A DNA stretch of 64,000 bases from Amycolatopsis alba DSM 44262 (lineage in GTDB: Bacteria > Actinomycetota > Actinomycetes > Mycobacteriales > Pseudonocardiaceae), in NCBI RefSeq assembly GCF_000384215.1, contig NZ_KB913032.1, positions 7,959,605 through 8,023,604 on the forward strand, given 5' to 3'. A program made the translations under genes and the position numbers. This document shows positions 57,369-64,000 of the stretch, piece after piece; position 1 is the stretch's first letter, and every line of letters starts with the position of its first letter. The notes under the pieces are model-generated. The model saw only the letters and a list, made by a program, of their open reading frames with translations. It was not told the origin of the DNA and made no database searches.

Positions 57369-59675
57369 ATGAGTCCTGCACTGGAGACTTCGCGTCCACT
57401 GTCGACTTTCAGATCCCGAGTGGCGGCTTTGGCCGCAGGGATCCTCACGCTTTCTTCGGCTGTGACGGGCTTCGCGGCCGAGGCCGCGCCCGCGACGGCC
57501 CTCAGCTCACCGGCGTCGAGCTTCACCGCCGTCCAGCCGACCCGGTTCCTGGACACCGTCCGCGGCGTCGGGGTCCCGGTCGGACCGGTCGGCGCGCGCA
57601 CCACAGTCACCGGCAGCGCCGCGGGCCTCGCGCCCGAAGGCACCACCGCGATCGTGCTGAACCTCTGGGCGGAAGGCCCGACCGCGGACACCGCGGTGAC
57701 AGTCTTCCCGCACGGCACCGCGCGGCCGGGTCTGCCGAACCTGCTGGTGCAGAACGGCAAGCGACGGTCCAATCAGGTCACCGTGCAGGTCGGCGCCGAC
57801 CGGACGCTGGACTTCTACAACGAGTCCGGGTCGACCCATCTGGTCGCGAGCATCATGGGCTACTACACGACCGCGCCCGGTTCGCGGTACACGCCGGTGA
57901 GCGCCATGCCGCTGCCGATCTCCTCGATCGGCCCCAACGCCACGACACGGGTGAGCCTGACCGACAAGGTCCCGGCCACGGCCACCGCGGTCACCTTCAG
58001 CTTGACGCTGAGCCAGCCCACCGTGGCCACGTATGTCACCGCTTCTCCCGCCGCCACGCCACGACCGACCATGTCGAGCGTCTCCGCGTACCCAGGCGGT
58101 CAGGGCTCGAACCTGATCACGGTCAAGATCGGCGCCAACCGCTCGATCGACCTGTACAACTTGGCGGGCACGGTGCAGGTGGAAGCCGACATGGTCGGTT
58201 TCTACGCCAGTGACTACGGCGCGCTCTTCACCCCGGTGGCGCCCGAACGGGTCCTCGACAGCCGCAGCGGTCTGGGCGTGTTCGACGGGCAGCCCAAGAA
58301 GATCGGCCCGAAGAGCGACCTCTCCTACCGGCTCCAGCCGTCGATTCCGTCCAACGCGCTCGCGCTGGCGCTCAACCTGACCGGGTACTCGGCGACCACG
58401 AACACCGCCATCACCGCCTGGGAGAACCGGTCGAGCAGCGAGCCGCCGCCCAGCGTGCACGTGGTTCCGGGACAGACCATCTCGGTGGCGGTGGCCCCGC
58501 TCGTCGGTGCGATCTTCGGGTCGCCCGGCACCGTGGGCGATGTCATGCGCACGACCTACATCCACAACCGCGCCGGCTCGATCGACGTGACGGCCGACCT
58601 GTCCGGCTACTTCACCCTGCCGCCCGCCGACTGCCTGGCCGGCTGCGTGACGACCTGGGGTTCCTACTCCTGGGAGCAGGGCGACGCGTCCCCGGTGACG
58701 ATGAAGCCGTTCAGCGGTTTGAGTGACGTCGTCGCGCTCGCCGGAGGGGCCGACAGCGGATTCGCGTTGCGTGCCGACGGCACCGTCAAGGCATGGGGCG
58801 ACACCGGGAGCGGGCGGCTCGGCAACGGCTGGTGGGCGGGTGGCGCCACCACCTCGCAATCGCCGGTCCCCGTCGTGGGGCTCACTTCCGTCAAAGCCAT
58901 CGCGAGCGGCGACGCCAAGGGCTACGCCCTGAAGTCCGACGGCACCGTGTGGCAGTGGGGCCAGAACGTCGTCGTGCCGGTCCAGGTCGCCGGGCTGACC
59001 GGGATCACCGCCATCGCGGCGGCCAGGGAAACCGGGTACGCGCTGAAGTCCGACGGCACGGTGTGGTCGTGGGGCGGCAACACCCGCGGTGAGCTGGGGA
59101 ACGGCTCCACCGCCGCGAGCTCCTCCACCCCGGTGCGTGTCTCCGGGCTCAGCGGGATCAAGACGCTCGGCGCCACCTCCGGCAGCAACGGATACGCCGT
59201 GAAAACGGACGGCACGGTCACTGCTTGGGGCGACAACGCCGAGGGCCAGCTGGGCAACGGAGTCACGTGCACGGCCCCGTCGGGTTGCTTCTCCCGTGTC
59301 CCGGTCCAGGTTTCCGGGCTGACCGGGGTCACCTCGGTGACCGGTACCTGGGCGCGCGCCTTCGCGCTGAAATCCGACGGGACCGTCTTCGGCTGGGGCG
59401 ACAACCGCAGCGGCGGACTGGGCAACGGCTCGGACTGCAGCTCGAACTGCGCGTCGCCGACCCCGGTCCAGGTGCGTGACGTGACCGATGCCAAGGCGAT
59501 CGGCCGGGGCGGTTATGCCGTCCGCGCCGACGGGACGGTCCTGGGCTGGGGCAGTAACGACAGTTTCGGCCTGGGTGGTGCCGTCATGAGCTATCCGTAC
59601 TACACGACGGTGCCGGTCGAGATTCCCGGTCTGAGCGGGGTCAAGGCCGTCACGGACGGTCTCGCGCTGCGGTAG
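57369..59675 (+). CDS. Secreted RCC1-repeat protein with N-terminal beta modules
   Basis: A 768-residue protein with a signal peptide (FRSRVAALAAGILTLSSAVT, cleavage near AEA/APA). Residues about 50-415 hold three repeats of a 110-130 residue beta module beginning FTAVQPTRFLDTVRG, YTPVSAMPL and FTPVAPERVLDSRSG. Residues about 420-768 hold RCC1 blades (VKAWGDTGSGRLGNG, VWSWGGNTRGELGNG, VTAWGDNAEGQLGNG, VFGWGDNRSGGLGNG), probably a beta-propeller. The role may be carbohydrate or protein binding outside the cell. ATG 57369 is preferred; the frame upstream is antisense to the previous gene. Confidence 0.85.
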   Translation: MSPALETSRPLSTFRSRVAALAAGILTLSSAVTGFAAEAAPATALSSPASSFTAVQPTRFLDTVRGVGVPVGPVGARTTVTGSAAGLAPEGTTAIVLNLWAEGPTADTAVTVFPHGTARPGLPNLLVQNGKRRSNQVTVQVGADRTLDFYNESGSTHLVASIMGYYTTAPGSRYTPVSAMPLPISSIGPNATTRVSLTDKVPATATAVTFSLTLSQPTVATYVTASPAATPRPTMSSVSAYPGGQGSNLITVKIGANRSIDLYNLAGTVQVEADMVGFYASDYGALFTPVAPERVLDSRSGLGVFDGQPKKIGPKSDLSYRLQPSIPSNALALALNLTGYSATTNTAITAWENRSSSEPPPSVHVVPGQTISVAVAPLVGAIFGSPGTVGDVMRTTYIHNRAGSIDVTADLSGYFTLPPADCLAGCVTTWGSYSWEQGDASPVTMKPFSGLSDVVALAGGADSGFALRADGTVKAWGDTGSGRLGNGWWAGGATTSQSPVPVVGLTSVKAIASGDAKGYALKSDGTVWQWGQNVVVPVQVAGLTGITAIAAARETGYALKSDGTVWSWGGNTRGELGNGSTAASSSTPVRVSGLSGIKTLGATSGSNGYAVKTDGTVTAWGDNAEGQLGNGVTCTAPSGCFSRVPVQVSGLTGVTSVTGTWARAFALKSDGTVFGWGDNRSGGLGNGSDCSSNCASPTPVQVRDVTDAKAIGRGGYAVRADGTVLGWGSNDSFGLGGAVMSYPYYTTVPVEIPGLSGVKAVTDGLALR

Positions 59676-59687
59676 CGGGCCGAATAC

Positions 59688-59721
59688 CCGCCGGTCCGGA
59701 TCCGCCCGGCCGGACCGGCGG
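59688..59721 (+). terminator. Strong hairpin after the RCC1 gene
   Basis: CCGCCGGTCCGG (59688-59699) and CCGGACCGGCGG (59710-59721) form a perfect 12-bp stem around a 10-nt loop, 12 bp past the stop codon. Confidence 0.65.
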
Positions 59722-59789
59722 TGCTCCCGGATGGGAGCCGGTCTCGAGGACTTGAGTCTCCACCCGCTGGAGGCTTTACCGTCACTTCC

Positions 59790-60668
59790 ATGACGATCAA
59801 GGTCCTCGACACCTATCCCGCGATCCGCGAGATCCTCCGCGCGCCGCGGGCCGACCGTGCCGCACTGTTCAAGGCGATGGCCGAGCCCGCCGCCGGCATG
59901 TACCGCTACTTCCCCGGCGACGTCGACCTCGTGGCGATGCACGCGATGAGCTCAGGTTTCCCGCTCGACCGCGACGAAGAACGCTGCCTCGAAGCGCTGG
60001 AAGCCCTGCACGAAGCCGACGCCTGGACCCGGATCCAGCGGGCGCTCGACGACGCTGTCACCGCGCAGCTCGCGGCGACGCCGGGGATCACGGTCCCGGA
60101 CATCACCGTCCTCACCGTGCTAGGTGATCCGGGCGACGGGCACTTCATGGGCCCGAACCTGGGGATGACGGCGAACGGGAGCGTCTCCGGCTACCTCCAC
60201 CTCAACTTCTGGCCGTATCCGGAGAACCTGGCGCGGCTGGAGGCCACGGCGGTCCACGAGCTGAACCACAACCTCCGCTACAGCCCCGGCGGGGTGATCT
60301 GGGCTCCGGCGACGGTCACCGTCGGCGAGCAGATCGTGTCCGAAGGGCTGGCCGACGCGTTCGCCCGCCAGTTGTACGGCGACGAACTCGGCTACACCCG
60401 CATCGGCGTGCCGCATCTGCACGACGACGCGGTGTTCGCGAAGGTCGTCTCCGGTTTGGAGATCACCGGGATGCGGAACTTCACCGCCTGGGTGCACGGC
60501 GACGAGACCGCCGCCCGCTACGGCGGCACTCCCGTCGGCCTGCCGACCGGCGCCGGGTACGCGGTCGGCAACCGGCTCGTCGACGCCTACCTGGCCGCGA
60601 CGGGCCGCACCGCCGCGGAGGCCCTGCTGGCGGACCGCCGCGACGTCATCGACACCGCGCTCGCCTAG
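59790..60668 (+). CDS. DUF2268-type putative zinc metalloprotease
   Basis: A 292-residue protein with HELNH at about residue 159 (HExxH-type zinc site) and a following Glu in [17 protein letters not shown]. This matches the predicted Zn-dependent protease family DUF2268. There is no signal peptide. A -10-like TACCGT (59777-59782) ends 7 nt before ATG 59790, with TTGAGT 19 bp further up. No close Shine-Dalgarno exists, so the transcript may be leaderless. Its stop overlaps the convergent gene by 4 bp. Confidence 0.8.
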   Translation: MTIKVLDTYPAIREILRAPRADRAALFKAMAEPAAGMYRYFPGDVDLVAMHAMSSGFPLDRDEERCLEALEALHEADAWTRIQRALDDAVTAQLAATPGITVPDITVLTVLGDPGDGHFMGPNLGMTANGSVSGYLHLNFWPYPENLARLEATAVHELNHNLRYSPGGVIWAPATVTVGEQIVSEGLADAFARQLYGDELGYTRIGVPHLHDDAVFAKVVSGLEITGMRNFTAWVHGDETAARYGGTPVGLPTGAGYAVGNRLVDAYLAATGRTAAEALLADRRDVIDTALA

Positions 60669-62329
60669 GACTCGCGGCGCCTCGACCGGATCGTCAGCGC
60701 CACCAGCGCGCCACCGAGGAGCAGCAGGAATCCGCCGGAGACCAGCAGACCGCGGATGTCGCTACCGGTCGAGGCCAGCGGGCCGCTGTCGGTCGGTCCG
60801 CCGCCCGGCGTGGTCGCTCCGGGCTGACCTGGTGTCGTGTACGTGGTCACCCCTGGCCCCGGCGTCGTGCTCGAGGAACTGCTGGTGGTCGGCGAGGTAC
60901 TGCTGGACGACGGCGCGCTGCTCGAGCTGGTCGGGCTCGACGACGTGGTGGCGCTGCTGCTCGAACTCGAAGAAGAGGTCGGGCTCGACGACGTCGCGCT
61001 GGACGACGTGCTGCTGGAAGTGGTGCTGCTCGGCTGGCTCGACGACGTGGTCGACGTCGGCGCGGTCGAGGTGGACGTCGTCGAGGTCGGCGAGGTGGAG
61101 GTCGAGGTCGACGTGGGCGAGCTGCTGGTCGACGTGCTGCTGCTCGTGGTGGTCGAGCTGCTGCTGGTCGTGGTCGAGCTGCTGCTCGTCGGCGAGCTGC
61201 TGGTCGTGGTCGGGCTGGTGGAGCTGGACGAAGACGAGGTGGACGTGGAGCTGGAGCTGCTCGGCGTGGTCGTCGGCGTGCTGCCGCATTCGGGCAGGTC
61301 ACCGGTGAACGGGTAGGCGTGGAACTCCTGCCCGCCACCACCGGTGGCCTCGGAGCTGTGCACCAGCGAGCCCGTGGTGAAGAAGCGGCCGTTCATCCCC
61401 GCCGCGGTGACGGTCGCGGTGCTTCCCGGCTCGCCGACCAGCACGCTGCCCTGGAACTGGGCGCCGCCGGCGATCTTCACCCTGGTGGCGTCCGGGAAGT
61501 TCCACAGGAGCTTTTCCCGCAGCTTGTTCAGCGGGTCCTGGTCGTTCAGGTCACCGGTGAAGGTGTTGATCGTCCGGGCGGCACCCACCATGTTGACCAG
61601 GATCGTCGCCCCGGCCGGGATGCCTTCGAACTCGATCCCCTGCATGCCGCCGGTGGCGCCGGTCAGGTCGAAGTCGACGGTGAACACCTGCAACGCGGAT
61701 TTCCCGTCCCCGGTGAACAGGGTGCGGTATCCCTCGTTGCGTGCCGTGCCCGTGGCCGGGCGCGGCGTGGTGCCTTCCCTCGCGTAGCACTTGCTCGCCA
61801 CCTGAAGATCCTCGCGCAGGCCCACGTAGGGTTTCGCCGCGTCGGGGTCTTTCACGAGCGTGCCGGTCACCGTCCCGGTGACGGTTCCCGCGTGCCGGAC
61901 GACCCCGTCTTCCGCGAGCAGCCGCTGTTCCGCCGCGACGCTGACGTTGCCCCCGGTTGTCAGGAAGTCGGCGCCGTCCGGCGGCGGGACCCGTGATCCG
62001 ACACCGGCGACGCCGACGTTGTAGATGGCGGAGGCGCCTGATCGTTTCTGCATGTCGAAATTGCCGAGGACGACGACTCGCCCTTCGGCTTCCGCCGCCG
62101 CTTCGCGTACCTGGAATTCCCCGCCGACGAAGACGTTGATGCCGTTGTCGCGGCCGGGGTAGTCCTGATTGTTCACCGGCGGGTATTTGCCAGGACAGGA
62201 CGATCCGACGCACGGTCCCAGTCCGCCCGGCAAGGGGGCGGCGACCGCGCCGTCGGTGACCACGAGAGCCGCCACGCACACCGCGGCGGCGGCACCGGCA
62301 GAAACAGAGGCGAATCGCCTTGCACGCAT
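60665..62329 (-). CDS. Choice-of-anchor-A surface protein with Ser/Thr stalk and LAXTG sorting signal
   Basis: A 554-residue protein: signal peptide ([20 protein letters not shown]), a choice-of-anchor-A type domain (residues about 35-345: [20 protein letters not shown], GFxP-like [20 protein letters not shown]), then a ~150-residue stalk of almost only Ser and Thr (61290 down to about 60850). At the end are LASTG (class E sortase signal), a hydrophobic helix and RSRRRES. It should be attached to the peptidoglycan. ATG 62329 is used; ATG 62350 and 62365 are alternatives because none has a clear ribosome site. Confidence 0.83.
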   Translation of the reverse strand: MRARRFASVSAGAAAAVCVAALVVTDGAVAAPLPGGLGPCVGSSCPGKYPPVNNQDYPGRDNGINVFVGGEFQVREAAAEAEGRVVVLGNFDMQKRSGASAIYNVGVAGVGSRVPPPDGADFLTTGGNVSVAAEQRLLAEDGVVRHAGTVTGTVTGTLVKDPDAAKPYVGLREDLQVASKCYAREGTTPRPATGTARNEGYRTLFTGDGKSALQVFTVDFDLTGATGGMQGIEFEGIPAGATILVNMVGAARTINTFTGDLNDQDPLNKLREKLLWNFPDATRVKIAGGAQFQGSVLVGEPGSTATVTAAGMNGRFFTTGSLVHSSEATGGGGQEFHAYPFTGDLPECGSTPTTTPSSSSSTSTSSSSSSTSPTTTSSSPTSSSSTTTSSSSTTTSSSTSTSSSPTSTSTSTSPTSTTSTSTAPTSTTSSSQPSSTTSSSTSSSATSSSPTSSSSSSSSATTSSSPTSSSSAPSSSSTSPTTSSSSSTTPGPGVTTYTTPGQPGATTPGGGPTDSGPLASTGSDIRGLLVSGGFLLLLGGALVALTIRSRRRES

Positions 62330-62400
62330 GGGGGCGATTCTTGTGCCCATCGACCGGATGAACATAATCGGAAAGGCCAAATACCCCCGTCCGGGTGGTT

Positions 62401-63300
62401 TCAGGTCCAGCTCCACCGAATTCCGTATTGCCCTGGAAGCGGGTCGAGGGTGATGAACTGAAAAGTGCGGCTCCCCTGGTCGAAGGCCATTTCTCCGCGT
62501 TCTTCCGGCGGCGCGGCGCTGCGCGGCTGAAAGAACGCGACGCAACGCCGGGGCAGACAGTCCGGATCGAACGTGATGCTCAACGCCAGATCCCTGGCTG
62601 GCCGGAAGATGGCCATCTGCGCGTGCTCCCCGGTCTGTCCCGGCGGGAACCGGACGCCGAACGCCACGAAAGCCAGCTCTCCCGCCGACAGCGTCCGATC
62701 CAGCTCGAATTCGAAGGCGCAGGTGGACGACGGGACGTCCGCGCGGAACCGGGCCGGGCGGCAGCCCTCGGTGAACAGCACCACCGGTTCCCTGCTGAGA
62801 CTGGAACAGCGGATCACGAACAGGAACCGGGAAGTGCCGTCGTGATCGGCGCGGACCAGCCGACGGACCCGCATCGACTCTTCGTGACCATCTCCGTCGA
62901 CACGGAACGACACGTACTGCGAAAGCCGATGCGGAGTGTCGAGTTCCTCCGGGGTCGCGTCCACTTTGGCCAGTGCGCGCGCGATCGTCTCGGGACGGCC
63001 CCACACCTGGTCGTAGGCCACCGCGCGATGGTTCACCTTGCCGCGTGGCCGCCGCGGGCCCAGCAGCCCGGTGAACGTTTCGGGCCGCTGGCCGAGAATC
63101 GCCTCCAGCGCGGTGACGGCGGCGAGTGAACTGGCCCGTTCGGGCCGGTTCTCCCCGTTCTGCCAGTAACTGAGCGCACTGATGCTCACCGGCGTCTCCC
63201 TCGCACGCAGACGGCGGCTGATCTCGTTGAGACTCAGGCCGCTTCGCTCGATCGCGGCGCGCAGAGCGGACCCGAATTCCGCCGGAAGGGTGCTCGTCAT
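62401..63300 (-). CDS. XRE-type helix-turn-helix protein with novel C-terminal domain
   Basis: A 299-residue protein. Residues about 7-65 are a helix-turn-helix ([40 protein letters not shown]). The rest is a beta-rich domain ([40 protein letters not shown]) seen in some actinobacterial regulators. It lies 71 bp upstream of the surface-protein gene in the same orientation and may regulate it. GTG/ATG choice: ATG 63300. Confidence 0.75.
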   Translation of the reverse strand: MTSTLPAEFGSALRAAIERSGLSLNEISRRLRARETPVSISALSYWQNGENRPERASSLAAVTALEAILGQRPETFTGLLGPRRPRGKVNHRAVAYDQVWGRPETIARALAKVDATPEELDTPHRLSQYVSFRVDGDGHEESMRVRRLVRADHDGTSRFLFVIRCSSLSREPVVLFTEGCRPARFRADVPSSTCAFEFELDRTLSAGELAFVAFGVRFPPGQTGEHAQMAIFRPARDLALSITFDPDCLPRRCVAFFQPRSAAPPEERGEMAFDQGSRTFQFITLDPLPGQYGIRWSWT

Positions 63301-63490
63301 GAAGGCGCAGCGTACCGCCCGAAACGCCCGACTTTCGTCGGGTGAACCCTGGGCCGTTCAGAGTTGTCCAGCGTCCTGAACGGCTTTTCGTTGACGCCGC
63401 ACCGGCCGTGATTATGGTCGGAGGAATCCCGGAATTCGTTGCGGATTCCCGAATTGATCGTCCTCCCTTCATAGCCGGAAGAGGATTCCC

Positions 63491-64000
63491 ATGCGCTCAG
63501 TGACAAGACAGCGACGATGGCCGCGCCGGACGCTCGCCATCGCGACCTCCGCTCTCGCGGCCGGGGCCTTCCTGGTCGCCGCGCAAGCACAGCCGGGCGA
63601 AGCCGCGCCACCGGCGGTGCCCGCTGTGGCCGATCAGGTTCCGCAACTGGTCGAAGCGGGTGTCACCGGCGGCCCCGCGTCGGTGTCCGCCCAGGCCGCC
63701 TCGGCCCGGTCCGTCTGTGCCACCGGCGCGCAGTGGTTACGCGTCCGGTTCACCGAACTCGCGTTGCGCGGCAACGACTCCGTGACACTCACCGGCAGCC
63801 GCGCCGGTTCGTTCACGCTCACCGCACGGCACTGGCCTGGCAAGGCGTTCCACACCCGTGCCTTCGAGGGTGACTGCGTGCGGGTCACGGCGGCGCTGTC
63901 CGACCCCGCCAGCCGGTTCGCCATCGACTCCTATCAGGCGGGTGACCGGCCGCTCGCCGAGGCGACCACGACCGTCGCCGCGGTCGGCGACGTCTGCGGG
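63491..64000 (+). CDS. Secreted protein, probable metallophosphoesterase (partial, C-terminus off window)
   Basis: 170 codons, open to the window edge. A signal peptide ([20 protein letters not shown], cleavage near GEA/APP) is followed by a small beta domain with Cys in RSVCATGA and EGDCVRVT. Then [12 protein letters not shown] begins, which looks like the first metal-binding motif (GD) of a metallophosphoesterase. AAGAGGA precedes ATG 63491. The domain call rests on few residues, so it is tentative. Confidence 0.6.
   Translation, partial: MRSVTRQRRWPRRTLAIATSALAAGAFLVAAQAQPGEAAPPAVPAVADQVPQLVEAGVTGGPASVSAQAASARSVCATGAQWLRVRFTELALRGNDSVTLTGSRAGSFTLTARHWPGKAFHTRAFEGDCVRVTAALSDPASRFAIDSYQAGDRPLAEATTTVAAVGDVCG

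Noticed and set aside
60832-61316. Plus-strand frames rich in Val/Glu/Leu or Trp/Ser/Cys.
   Set aside because: They are reverse readings of the Ser/Thr stalk repeat, with no ribosome site and no family resemblance.

Overview
The window is high-GC actinobacterial DNA, most like Amycolatopsis or a close Pseudonocardiaceae relative. This is judged from the very GC-rich third codon positions, GTG/TTG starts, frequent 4-bp ATGA/GTGA stop-start overlaps, paralogous DUF4232 secreted proteins, CdaR/PucR-type and LuxR/ATPase regulators, an LAXTG sortase signal, and clusters of long perfect hairpin repeats. No rRNA, tRNA, CRISPR array, phage or insertion sequence was seen.

Region 1 (1-6.3 kb) is a leftward, translationally coupled operon that looks like trans-4-hydroxy-L-proline catabolism. 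It encodes a hydroxyproline epimerase (cut by the window edge), a DapA-like pyrroline-4-hydroxy-2-carboxylate deaminase, and a three-part D-hydroxyproline dehydrogenase (FAD/Cys-rich subunit, small 2Fe-2S subunit, DadA-like FAD subunit). An XRE-cupin regulator and an Xaa-Pro aminopeptidase lie upstream. A 16-bp element recurs upstream of both the dehydrogenase operon and the regulator. Region 2 (6.3-24.2 kb) is mixed chromosomal content: a LysR regulator, a small sigma-factor partner-switching set (two STAS proteins, one RsbW-like kinase), a tandem DUF4232 pair, an orphan ABC ATPase, a RibD/DHFR-like reductase, a two-component system, a LuxR-ATPase regulator, a CdaR regulator, an NPP1/NLP-type secreted protein, ilvD, a CNNM/CorC-type membrane protein and a P450.

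Region 3 (24.3-56.3 kb) is a large catabolic island and the most interesting part. Its left half has an AraC regulator, two MoaF-family proteins, a SnoaL-like protein, a Liv-type ABC importer (with LivM and LivG fused), two SDRs, a copper/TPQ amine oxidase, a YtcJ/NfdA-like amidohydrolase and a TetR regulator. Its right half has an O-methyltransferase, three alpha/beta hydrolases, a Dpp/Opp-type importer (DppD-DppF fused), two unusual aldo/keto reductases, an SDR, a second amidohydrolase, a zinc alcohol dehydrogenase, a GMC oxidoreductase, an aldehyde dehydrogenase and a GntR regulator. A palindrome CTAC-N4-GTAG lies next to the TetR gene and in all three divergent promoters of the right half, overlapping predicted -10 boxes, which suggests one regulon. 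The enzymes suggest import of an amine, formamide or peptide-like compound followed by hydrolysis, amine or alcohol oxidation and aldehyde oxidation. The substrate cannot be read from sequence.

Region 4 (56.3-64 kb) holds a membrane-anchored winged-helix-like protein, a secreted RCC1-repeat protein, a DUF2268-type metalloprotease, a choice-of-anchor-A surface protein with a Ser/Thr stalk and LAXTG signal, a helix-turn-helix regulator and the start of a secreted protein that probably carries a metallophosphoesterase domain.

Three convergent gaps (30.9, 37.9 and 46.3 kb) are packed with related long hairpins that probably act as bidirectional terminators or are a mobile palindrome family. Intergenic stretches not listed as features (for example 7296-7429, 10617-10747, 14140-14321, 34616-34803, 57215-57368, 63301-63490) showed nothing beyond probable promoter sequence.
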